Below the pieces are notes generated by a model. That model had not been told where the DNA came from and searched no databases. It saw only the letters and a list, made by a program, of their open reading frames with translations. A program made the position numbers and the translations under genes. Shown here piece by piece: positions 1 to 5,030 of a DNA stretch of 8,227 nt (positions within the stretch are counted from its first letter, which is position 1; each line of letters begins with the position of its first letter). This stretch comes from Lysobacteraceae bacterium (lineage in GTDB: Bacteria > Pseudomonadota > Gammaproteobacteria > Steroidobacterales > Steroidobacteraceae), in NCBI GenBank assembly GCA_012516015.1, contig JAAYXG010000043.1, positions 1-8,227 on the forward strand, in the 5' to 3' direction.

Positions 1-4
1 ACCC

Positions 5-730
5 GTGCACTCTGACACCATCTCCCTTCTTGCTGCACTCATCGCCGGGCTCGCCGCGAGTGCGCATTGCTTTGCGATGTGCGGCGGTATCGCGACGGCG
101 CTCGGAATGCATGCGAAAAGCACCGCTCTTCCGCACTCCGCTACGGTGCGCTCGAGCGCATACGGCATCGCCACGCTCTATCAACTCGGACGCGTGAGCG
201 GCTATTCGCTCGCCGGCGCGATTTGCGGATTCATCGGCGCTCAAGCCTCTGCGCTGTTCGATCTCTTGCGCCTCGGCGCGATTCTGCGAATCGCGAGCGG
301 CGTGCTCATCGCACTGCTCGGCGCACGCCTGTTGTGGCAATGGAACGCGCTGCTTTGGATCGAACGGCTGGGCGCGAAATTCTGGATACGGCTGCGGCCG
401 ATCGTGCAGTTCGCGGGCTCGCGCACCGGGGTCGCGAAGCCGCTCGCCGTCGGATTGCTCTGGAGCCTGCTTCCGTGCGGGCTGGTCTACTCGATGCTCG
501 TGTTCGCCGCGATGAGCGCAGACGCGGGTCGCGGCGCGCTCATCATGCTCGCATTCGGCATCGGGACGCTCCCGTCGATGCTGTCGACGAGCCTCTTAGC
601 TGCGCGCGTACAGAGCTATATGTCGCGCCCGGCCGCCCGCATCGTGAGCGGCACGCTCATGCTGGCCTTCGGCGTGTGGATGATCTTCGCTGCGACAGGT
701 ATGGGTGCGGGGGCGCACGCGCATCATTGA
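5..730 (+). CDS. TauE/SafE-like (DsbD_2-type) membrane protein
   Basis: This 241-residue integral membrane protein fits the sulfite exporter TauE/SafE-like family that is often annotated beside cbb3 oxidase assembly genes. The diagnostic N-terminal motif H21-C22-x-x-M-C26-G-G is present, and a matching Pro-Cys-Gly (P157-C158-G159) sits in the second half, as in the two-repeat DsbD transmembrane architecture. About six hydrophobic segments are visible, near residues 8-30, 62-82, 88-112, 143-170, 175-200 and 210-232. The tail is His-rich. The start is a GTG 20 codons before the motif, which suits the family, but any ribosome binding site lies outside the window, so an upstream start is possible. 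The paired cysteines suggest metal or thiol handling, for example copper or redox supply to a terminal oxidase, rather than proven sulfite export. That role is inferred from the family. Confidence 0.82.
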   Translation: MHSDTISLLAALIAGLAASAHCFAMCGGIATALGMHAKSTALPHSATVRSSAYGIATLYQLGRVSGYSLAGAICGFIGAQASALFDLLRLGAILRIASGVLIALLGARLLWQWNALLWIERLGAKFWIRLRPIVQFAGSRTGVAKPLAVGLLWSLLPCGLVYSMLVFAAMSADAGRGALIMLAFGIGTLPSMLSTSLLAARVQSYMSRPAARIVSGTLMLAFGVWMIFAATGMGAGAHAHH

Positions 731-743
731 TGCGCTTCGCGCC

Positions 744-825
744 GTGTAAGTGTGAAGTGTGAAGTGTAGGGGTCAGAGCCGCTCCGAGCTCTTACGTTAC
801 ACGTTACACCCTACACCTCACTCGC
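744..825. repeat. Heptamer-based imperfect inverted repeat between convergent genes
   Basis: The 97-bp gap between the convergent membrane protein and YgiW-like genes is filled by two opposed runs of 7-bp units. The left run (744-771) reads GTGTAAG, TGTGAAG, TGTGAAG, TGTAGGG. The right run (791-825), on the opposite strand, is built of GTGTAAC/GTGTAGG-like units. The two arms could pair imperfectly and may end transcription from both sides, but there is no T-run, so terminator function is only a guess. The same 7-bp periodicity recurs in three other intergenic regions of this window. Confidence 0.6.
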
Positions 826-827
826 GC

Positions 828-1253
828 TCAGCGCGGACGCGCTGCCGCCTCCATGATCTCATCGACTTCCACCGTCACCTTGTTGCGGTCGAGATCGACT
901 TCGCCCCGAATTTCAACTTCGGTATCCATCGGGATGCGGTCGCGAGGGAAGTCGTCGTCGTCGAGCTCGATTTCGATCTCGCCGGTCTCGTCCGCGAATA
1001 TGTAATCATCGCCTCGGAGGTGGCGCACGATGCGGCCCCGCAGCACGACATCCTGATCGTCCTGCCGCGATGCGAGGACTTCCTTCACCGTCGACACTTG
1101 CATCGCGGCGGCGGTTTGCAGCCGACCGTTCTCCGGGCGCGGCCCCTCCTGACCCGCCGGATCATCGTTTGCGATGGGCGGTTCGACTTGCCCCTGGGCC
1201 GCGAGGGCTCCTGATAGCCCGATGAGGAGTGCAGCAAGAAGTGCTCGGCGCAT
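828..1253 (-). CDS. Secreted YgiW/YdeI-family OB-fold (BOF) protein
   Basis: This 141-residue protein has a clear signal peptide: two Arg after Met, a hydrophobic core at residues 4-17, and a likely cleavage site after A16-L17-A18. A low-complexity linker follows to about residue 50. The C-terminal 90 residues match the bacterial OB-fold (BOF, NirD/YgiW/YdeI) family, with the pattern V-x-T-V-K-E-V-L, a V-V-L-R-G strand, D-D-Y-I-F-x-D, G-E-I-E-I-E and a final V-E-V-D-E-I strand. A run of four Asp replaces the more usual mixed loop. The start is chosen because an AAGGA-type ribosome binding site lies about 7 nt upstream on the minus strand. Family members are periplasmic and linked to stress tolerance; the ligand is unknown. 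The gene is transcribed away from the rnk-like gene and toward the TauE-like gene. Confidence 0.82.
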   Translation of the reverse strand: MRRALLAALLIGLSGALAAQGQVEPPIANDDPAGQEGPRPENGRLQTAAAMQVSTVKEVLASRQDDQDVVLRGRIVRHLRGDDYIFADETGEIEIELDDDDFPRDRIPMDTEVEIRGEVDLDRNKVTVEVDEIMEAAARPR

Positions 1254-1357
1254 AGGTATTCCTTCGGCGATGCGGACTTGTGATGTCCTTAAACGACCAC
1301 ATATATGGGAAGTTCCTTATGGACCCGCATGGCGAAACGGGCGGAAGCCCTACACCC

Positions 1358-1385
1358 TTGACATGAGTCTTTCGTGGACTATCCT
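1358..1385 (+). promoter_or_regulatory. Sigma70-like promoter of the rnk leader
   Basis: A perfect -35 hexamer TTGACA (1358-1363) is followed after 16 bp by TATCCT (1380-1385), a four-of-six match to the -10 consensus. The expected transcription start is about 1392. The RNA would begin a few bases before the small ORF at 1396 and reach the T-run at 1508-1513 after about 120 nt. Confidence 0.45.
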
Positions 1386-1395
1386 CGAACCCAAC

Positions 1396-1470
1396 ATGGC
1401 TCTTTTGTCTTTTGACCGCGGCCTGCATCACGCAGGAAACCTGATCCAGGGCATCCTCGCCCGAGCGTAG
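1396..1470 (+). CDS. Possible 24-residue leader peptide
   Basis: This short ATG-to-TAG frame encodes a 24-residue peptide starting M-A-L-L-S-F and ending I-L-A-R-A, with five Leu and an adjacent His pair. Its last codons overlap the upstream stem (1460-1467) of the alternative hairpin. A ribosome at its stop codon would therefore block that stem and favour the terminator hairpin, which is the geometry of leader-peptide attenuation. No Shine-Dalgarno is visible, and with the predicted start near 1392 translation would have to be nearly leaderless. It has no obvious run of one amino acid as a sensor. It may equally be a chance frame inside a structured leader. Confidence 0.25.
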   Translation: MALLSFDRGLHHAGNLIQGILARA

Positions 1471-1513
1471 CGTTGTCGCCATGCGCTCGGGGGACCCGAG
1501 CACTGGCTTTTTT
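1460..1513 (+). terminator. Attenuator: alternative hairpins ending in a T-run
   Basis: The segment CGCTCGGG (1484-1491) can pair in two exclusive ways. It can pair upstream with CCCGAGCG (1460-1467), an 8-bp stem. Alternatively, its 3' seven bases can pair downstream with CCCGAGC (1495-1501), a perfect 7-bp stem with loop GGA, followed after six bases by six T (1508-1513). The downstream hairpin is a plausible intrinsic terminator and the upstream one a plausible antiterminator. Attenuators ahead of rnk genes have been predicted in enterobacteria and pseudomonads (Rfam rnk_leader and rnk_pseudo). Whether this one is homologous is not tested. The six-base gap before the T-run is longer than ideal. 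Confidence 0.5.
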
Positions 1514-1644
1514 CTTTACTACAAACTTCGGCACGGTTCGCGTACATGCGCACTTTGAAGCGCCTACGCCCCCGCCGTTCGACCCGACGTCGATCGGCAG
1601 GCGTGTCGCTCTTACAGCGTCTAACTTCACTTTGGATCAAGAAC

Positions 1645-2064
1645 ATGACTATTCAAATTTCTCCCGACAAGATGCCCACTCGGCCGCGGATCGTGATCCC
1701 GGCGAGCGAACACGCTCGGCTGCTCGCGCTCGCCGATGCCGCCGAGAAGCGCACGCCTGCCGTCGCCGAATTTCTCGCCGACGAGCTCACCCGCGCGGAC
1801 GTCGTGAAGGACGAAGAGTTCGATCCGAACATCGTTCGCATGGGCTCGCGGGTCACCTACGTCGATGAAGTCACCGGCCGTACGCGCACGATCACGCTCG
1901 TGTACCCCGACGCCGCGGACATCGATCAGAACCGCATTTCGATTCTGACGCCGATCGGTGCCGCATTGATCGGGCTCAGCCCGGGCCAATCGATCACTTG
2001 GCCGCTCCCGGACGGGCGCGTCGGATCGCTGAAAGTCGTCGAGGTCTCGAACGACCAGGAGTGA
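1645..2064 (+). CDS. rnk: Rnk-like GreA/GreB-family nucleoside diphosphate kinase regulator
   Basis: This 139-residue protein resembles Rnk, the short GreA/GreB-related protein that binds RNA polymerase and has been tied to nucleoside diphosphate kinase levels. The N-terminal part (P-R-I-V-I-P-A-S-E-H-A-R-L) replaces the long Gre coiled coil with a short helical region. The C-terminal Gre-like domain covers about residues 60-135, with the conserved stretches G-S-R-V, T-L-V-Y-P and S-I-L-T-P-I-G-A-A-L-I-G-L-x-x-G-Q-S-I. The ATG at 1645 is preferred, with a weak GGA about 8 nt upstream. The in-frame ATG at 1672 aligns best with the family's usual N-terminus (about 136 aa in E. coli) but has no ribosome binding site. 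The gene follows a leader with an attenuator-like structure. Confidence 0.85.
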   Translation: MTIQISPDKMPTRPRIVIPASEHARLLALADAAEKRTPAVAEFLADELTRADVVKDEEFDPNIVRMGSRVTYVDEVTGRTRTITLVYPDAADIDQNRISILTPIGAALIGLSPGQSITWPLPDGRVGSLKVVEVSNDQE

Positions 2065-2078
2065 CACGAAGAAGCGGC

Positions 2079-2140
2079 CGCGCGAGAGCGCGCGTCGCAC
2101 AAAGGGCGTGGGACTTAGGCAGGAGATGAGCCCACCCTTT
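2079..2140 (+). other. Hairpins downstream of rnk
   Basis: Two hairpins follow the rnk stop codon. The first (2079-2092) has a 5-bp CGCGC/GCGCG stem closed by a GAGA tetraloop. The second (2101-2140) pairs AAAGGG with CCCTTT and then TGGG with CCCA, separated by a 2-nt bulge, around an 18-nt loop. Neither has a T-run. They could mark the 3' end of the rnk transcript, but intrinsic termination is not shown. Confidence 0.4.
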
Positions 2141-2186
2141 CGCGATGCGCGCGATCATCTGTGCTTCCAAACTTCCTCGTCCGAAT

Positions 2187-2294
2187 CCGACCCGAGCCCC
2201 AGGCCCTTCTGCTCCGTTCTGACCCAAGCCCCAGGCCGCACGCCCTTCTGCTCCGTTCCGACCCAAGCCCCAGGCCCCAAGCCCCACGCCCCGC
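2187..2294. repeat. C-rich heptamer tandem repeat upstream of hemN
   Basis: Three copies of a 32-38-bp unit start at 2187, 2219 and 2257. Each opens with TCCGACCC or TCTGACCC and continues with GCCCCAG. The first two continue into CCCTTCTGCTCCGT; the third dissolves into pure heptamers (GACCCAA, GCCCCAG, GCCCCAA, GCCCCAC, GCCCCGC) that run directly into the FNR-type box at 2295. The same heptamers form the right arm of the element at 7041-7077. Frames through this repeat give repetitive Gly-Leu-Gly-Ala-Trp peptides and are not genes. Confidence 0.75.
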
Positions 2295-2308
2295 TTGACA
2301 CAGGTCAA
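2295..2308. promoter_or_regulatory. FNR/ANR/DNR-type box upstream of hemN
   Basis: TTGACACAGGTCAA is a perfect TTGAC-N4-GTCAA palindrome, the form seen at ANR/DNR/NNR-type sites (FNR consensus TTGAT-N4-ATCAA). Its centre (2301.5) lies 42.5 nt before the hemN ATG. A CACACT hexamer at 2332-2337 sits where a -10 element would be if activation is class II (box centred near -41.5). The transcript would then start at or within one base of the ATG. The likely regulator is the FNR-family protein encoded just after hemN, which would make this an autoregulatory site. Confidence 0.78.
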
Positions 2309-2343
2309 TGCGAGATCCGACTCGCCGGGGCCACACTGGAGTC

Positions 2344-3747
2344 ATGAACACGATCCCACCATTCGATACGGAGCTGCTGCGCCGGTACGACGTGCCGGGA
2401 CCGCGCTACACCTCCTATCCAACTGCACCCCAGTTCGACACATCGTTCGGCGAAGCCGAGTTTCGCGAGCACGCACGACGATCGAACGCGGATCCGATTC
2501 CGCGACGGCTCTCGCTCTACCTGCACATCCCGTATTGCTTCAGCCCCTGCTTCTATTGCGGCTGCACACGCATCATCACGCGCGACTTCGGACGCAGCGG
2601 TCCCTATCTCGAGCGGCTGCTGCGCGAAGCGGAGGAAGTCTCGCGGCTCTTCGATCGCGACCGCGAAGTGATTCAACTGCACCTCGGCGGCGGCACACCG
2701 AACTTCTTGCGCCCGGCTCAGATCGCCGACTTGATCGACGGCCTCGGGCGGCAGTTTCACTTCAGCCGCTCGGCGCTGCGCGATTTCTCGATCGAGATCG
2801 ATCCCCGTCTGATCCAACCGGGCGATATCGCCGCGTACGCCGAGGTCGGGCTCAATCGGGCGAGCCTCGGTGTGCAGGACTTCGATCCTGCGGTTCAGCA
2901 AGCGGTCAACCGTATTCAAAGCGTGGAGCAGACGCTCGCGACGATCGAGGATTGTCGGCGCGCCGGCTTCCGCTCGATCAACGTCGATCTCATCTACGGC
3001 CTGCCGAAGCAAACGCTCGAAGGATTCGCGAAGACGCTCGACACGGTGCTCGCGGCGCGCCCCGATCGCCTCGCCGTGTACGGCTACGCGCACTTGCCCG
3101 ACCTATTCAAAGCGCAAAGGCAAATCGTCGCGGACGATCTGCCCGACCCCGAAACGAAGTTGAAGCTTCTCGGCCTTGCGATCGAGAAGCTCTCCGCGGC
3201 GGGCTACCGCTACATCGGCATGGATCACTTCGCGCTGCCGGAAGACGATCTCGCGCGCGCACAGGAGGCGGGCGACCTACATCGCAATTTCATGGGCTAC
3301 ACGACGCACGCCGACTGCGACCTCGTCGGGCTCGGCATGAGCGCGATCAGTCATGTCGGCGACAGCTTCAGTCAGAACGCGCGCGATCTGCCGAGCTGGG
3401 AGAACGCGCTCGACCAAGGGAAGCTCCCCACGTGGCGCGGCATGACGCTCGATCGCGACGACGTGCTGCGCGGCGAGATCATTCAGCAATTGATGTGCCA
3501 AGGCGAAATCGACATCGCGACGATCGAGGATCGCTACGAAATCGAGTTCGAGAGCTACTTCGAGGACAGCCTGCGCAAGCTCCCGAAGCTCGTGGCCGAC
3601 GGCCTTGCGCGGGTCGAGCCTACGCGGATCGTCGCGACTTCTCGCGGGCGCCTCCTCCTGCGTATGATTGCAATGTGCTTCGACCGTTACCTGACCCAAG
3701 CCGCCGATGCGCGCGCCAATCGACCCCGCTATTCCCGCGTGATCTAG
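2344..3747 (+). CDS. hemN: Oxygen-independent coproporphyrinogen III oxidase (radical SAM)
   Basis: This 467-residue protein has full HemN length and is expected to decarboxylate coproporphyrinogen III to protoporphyrinogen IX without oxygen, giving haem under anaerobiosis. The radical-SAM cysteines C65-x3-C69-x2-C72 are followed by G73-C74, giving the C-x3-C-x2-C-G-C signature of true HemN rather than the HemW-like paralogues. Upstream, R21-Y-T-S-Y-P-T matches the HemN N-terminal arm, and G115-G-G-T-P-N is the SAM-binding glycine motif. The ATG at 2344 is chosen; an in-frame ATG at 2308 would begin inside the FNR-type box. A GGAG stands only 2 nt before the ATG, too close for a normal ribosome binding site, which fits a leaderless message. 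fnr begins 37 nt after the stop and is probably co-transcribed. Confidence 0.95.
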   Translation: MNTIPPFDTELLRRYDVPGPRYTSYPTAPQFDTSFGEAEFREHARRSNADPIPRRLSLYLHIPYCFSPCFYCGCTRIITRDFGRSGPYLERLLREAEEVSRLFDRDREVIQLHLGGGTPNFLRPAQIADLIDGLGRQFHFSRSALRDFSIEIDPRLIQPGDIAAYAEVGLNRASLGVQDFDPAVQQAVNRIQSVEQTLATIEDCRRAGFRSINVDLIYGLPKQTLEGFAKTLDTVLAARPDRLAVYGYAHLPDLFKAQRQIVADDLPDPETKLKLLGLAIEKLSAAGYRYIGMDHFALPEDDLARAQEAGDLHRNFMGYTTHADCDLVGLGMSAISHVGDSFSQNARDLPSWENALDQGKLPTWRGMTLDRDDVLRGEIIQQLMCQGEIDIATIEDRYEIEFESYFEDSLRKLPKLVADGLARVEPTRIVATSRGRLLLRMIAMCFDRYLTQAADARANRPRYSRVI

Positions 3748-3784
3748 CGCATTGCGCCCGTGCGCGCGGCTTGGAGGCGCGCGC

Positions 3785-4528
3785 ATGAAGAATCCCCCGA
3801 AACGGCCGAACCCGATCGCCGATGACGGCGATGAGTTCCGCTTCTGCAGCACGTGCGCATTCTCCGCTGCCTGCTTGGAGAGCGGCTACGGCAAGCCGGA
3901 GCTGCGCGAGCTGCACGTGCTCGTCGAGCACATCGGACCCTTCAAAGAGGGCGAACACATCTTTCGCGAAGGCGATGAGTTCAACGCGATCGCCGCCGTA
4001 CGCGGCGGTACCGTGAAGACTTATGTGAATGACGCCGAGGGTCGCGAGCAAGTCCAGGGGTTCTTCCTGCCGGGCGAGGTCATCGGCTTGAGCGCGATTT
4101 CGCAAGGGCGCTACCCGTGCAATGCCGTCGCGCTCGACACGGTGATCCTGTGCAACTTTTCCTTTCCGACGATAGCCGCGCTCGCGGCGCGCTTACCGGG
4201 CCTGCAAGCACAACTCTTTCGCCTGTTGAGCCAGGACATCGGCAAGGCGGCGCTGCTCGCAGGCAATTACTCCGCCGATGAACGCATGGCCGCGTTCCTG
4301 ATCTCCCTGTCTCGCCGCTACGCGGCGCGCGGTTTCTCGCCGACCCGCTTTCAGCTCACGATGACGCGCACCGACATCGCGAACTATCTGCGTCTCGCGG
4401 CGGAAAGCGTGAGCCGAGTATTCCGACGCTTCCAAGACGACAAGCTCATCCGCGTCGACCGGCGCGATATCGAGCTGCTCGACGTGAAGCGGCTCGAAGT
4501 GCTCGCGCGCAGCGTGCTGAGGGAATAG
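3785..4528 (+). CDS. fnr: FNR/ANR-type oxygen-sensing transcription regulator
   Basis: This 247-residue CRP/FNR-family regulator carries the FNR cysteine set for an oxygen-labile [4Fe-4S] cluster: C21-x2-C24-x5-C30 in the N-terminal extension and C112 in the sensor beta-roll, in the context Y-P-C-N-A. The dimerisation helix covers about residues 135-165. The winged-helix domain follows, with M193-T-R-T-D-I-A-N-Y-L and the recognition helix E207-S-V-S210-R211. This E..SR pattern reads TTGA half-sites, in agreement with the boxes ahead of hemN, nnrS and nirK. The ATG at 3785 has a strong GGAGG ribosome binding site 6 nt upstream; an earlier GTG in the same frame lies before that site and is rejected. 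The hemN-fnr order resembles hemN-anr in pseudomonads. A DNR-like NO sensor would lack these cysteines. Confidence 0.95.
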   Translation: MKNPPKRPNPIADDGDEFRFCSTCAFSAACLESGYGKPELRELHVLVEHIGPFKEGEHIFREGDEFNAIAAVRGGTVKTYVNDAEGREQVQGFFLPGEVIGLSAISQGRYPCNAVALDTVILCNFSFPTIAALAARLPGLQAQLFRLLSQDIGKAALLAGNYSADERMAAFLISLSRRYAARGFSPTRFQLTMTRTDIANYLRLAAESVSRVFRRFQDDKLIRVDRRDIELLDVKRLEVLARSVLRE

Positions 4529-4539
4529 GCCGGGCGACG

Positions 4540-4632
4540 CTGCGTCCGTCGCCTGGAGAGCTCGCGCTAGCGAGCTGGCACTGGAAAGCTGGCGCTAGCT
4601 TTCGGGGCGAGGGACGCAGCCGCTTCCAGCGG
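4540..4632. repeat. Nested hairpin cluster after fnr
   Basis: Outer arms 4540-4553 and 4606-4619 are complementary over 14 bases with one mismatch. Inside are two perfect hairpins with 7-bp stems: AGCTCGC/GCGAGCT at 4559-4576 (loop GCTA) and GAAAGCT/AGCTTTC at 4584-4603. A third, CCGCT/AGCGG, follows at 4620-4632. The cluster begins 11 nt after the fnr stop. It may protect or end the hemN-fnr mRNA, but no T-run follows. Confidence 0.6.
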
Positions 4633-4734
4633 CAGCTTCACGGAACTTCTGGAGCGACTGACCATCTAATGGCTCGTCTGGATGCGGGTGCCAGGCCACA
4701 CACTTTTCAGTGTAGGCGCGCTCGCACTCGCGTG

Positions 4735-4874
4735 GTTCGTTTTCCGACTCTCTCGGTCCCTCAAACGGGTCCCGAGACAGTTTCCGCCTGCCGCGCAGGC
4801 GAACGAACTCTGATCGCTCGAAAATTCTCCTCAGCGATCATTTCGAAGGGCGGCCCAGGCCGCCCTTCTTTTTT
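4735..4874 (+). ncRNA. Candidate structured small RNA or fnr 3' UTR-derived RNA
   Basis: A series of helices can be drawn here. P1 pairs GTTCGTT (4735-4741) with AACGAAC (4802-4808). It encloses P2 (TCTCGG 4751-4756 with CCGAGA 4772-4777, plus CCC/GGG inside) and P3 (CGCCTGC/GCAGGCG, 4785-4801), giving a three-way junction. P4 pairs TGATCGCT (4811-4818) with AGCGATCA (4833-4840). The segment ends in a strong intrinsic terminator. The 5' end is unknown; TCTAAT at 4665-4670 is a five-of-six -10 match but has only a weak -35. It does not resemble 6S, tmRNA, RNase P or SRP RNA. Strand and length are set by the terminator. Folding by eye only. Confidence 0.4.
4845..4874 (+). terminator. Rho-independent terminator
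   Basis: A perfect 10-bp GC-rich stem, GAAGGGCGGC paired with GCCGCCCTTC, has loop CCAG and is followed at once by six T (4869-4874). This is the clearest intrinsic terminator in the window. It ends plus-strand transcription reaching from fnr or from a separate small RNA, and isolates the nnrS promoter downstream. Confidence 0.9.
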
Positions 4875-4922
4875 CCTACGCGCGCCCACGCCTTCTGGTC
4901 GCAACGCGGGCTTCCCCATCCC

Positions 4923-4974
4923 TGTAGGTCGGAATTTATTCCGACGCGAAACTGTCGGGATAAATCCCGACCTC
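4923..4974. repeat. GTAG-headed REP-like doublet, copy 1
   Basis: Two inverted units make up the element. The first, headed GTAG, forms the hairpin GTCGGAA-TTTA-TTCCGAC (4928-4945). The second forms GTCGGGAT-AA-ATCCCGAC (4954-4971) and ends CCTC. The ends AGGTCGG and CCGACCT are complementary, as in bacterial interspersed mosaic elements. GTAG-headed palindromes of this kind are typical of REP families moved by RAYT transposases (for example the SMAG repeats of Stenotrophomonas). A second copy lies at 6394-6448. Confidence 0.8.
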
Positions 4975-4981
4975 AAGCCGG

Positions 4982-4995
4982 CTGACGCAGGTCAA
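4982..4995. promoter_or_regulatory. FNR-type box upstream of nnrS
   Basis: CTGACGCAGGTCAA matches TTGAC-N4-GTCAA at nine of ten positions, the first base being the exception. Its centre (4988.5) is 42.5 nt before the nnrS ATG, exactly as at hemN. A CATAGT hexamer at 5019-5024 (four of six to TATAAT) would place the transcript start at the ATG. The 14-mer is identical to the reverse complement of the nirK box. Confidence 0.75.
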
Positions 4996-5030
4996 GGCAC
5001 GGCGGCGCGCCAATCAAGCATAGTGGCGCC

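Larger units (their letters stand above)
1254..1644. other. Divergent intergenic region between ygiW-like and rnk-like genes
   Basis: This 391-bp region holds the divergent promoters. An AT-rich CATATATG core at about 1300-1307 could serve as a -10 in either direction. On the plus strand it pairs with TTGTGA at 1278-1283 (spacer 16-18). A second plus-strand promoter candidate lies at 1358-1385. It is followed by a short ORF and an attenuator-like structure, each listed separately. From 1514 to 1644 I see no further convincing element; an in-frame ATG at 1546 exists but would add a basic, non-conserved N-terminus to the Rnk-like protein. Confidence 0.5.
4529..5030. other. Gene-free region between fnr and nnrS
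   Basis: This 502-bp stretch has no convincing gene. It holds, in order, a hairpin cluster (4540-4632), a structured RNA-like segment with a strong terminator (4735-4874), a REP-like doublet (4923-4974) and the nnrS promoter with its FNR-type box (4982-5030). A frame of 121 codons from 4669 is open across it but encodes the terminator and REP sequences and has no family resemblance. Confidence 0.6.

Noticed and set aside
1546..1644. N-terminal extension of the Rnk-like protein from an ATG at 1546
   Set aside because: The added 33 residues are basic and unlike the family, which normally starts near the ATGs at 1645 or 1672; no ribosome binding site at 1546.
2187..2294. CRISPR array
   Set aside because: Units are adjoining tandem repeats of 32-38 bp built from 7-bp steps, without regular unique spacers or cas genes.
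2308..2343. Upstream start of hemN at ATG 2308
   Set aside because: The codon overlaps the last base of the FNR-type box, and the extra 12 residues do not belong to the HemN N-terminus.
2115..2351. A minus-strand frame with G-L-G-A-W-G-L-G type repeats
   Set aside because: It is translation of the C-rich heptamer array and runs through the hemN promoter; no ribosome binding site or family match.
2295..3788. A 497-codon open frame overlapping hemN in another phase
   Set aside because: The peptide is Arg/Ser/Ala-rich without any domain, as expected for a shadow frame in GC-rich DNA; hemN explains the region with all its motifs.
4677..4874. 6S RNA, tmRNA, RNase P RNA or SRP RNA in the structured segment
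   Set aside because: None of the hallmark sequences (CCA end with T-loop, the GGAAGG-type SRP loop, RNase P P4 motifs, a long 6S terminal stem) is visible.
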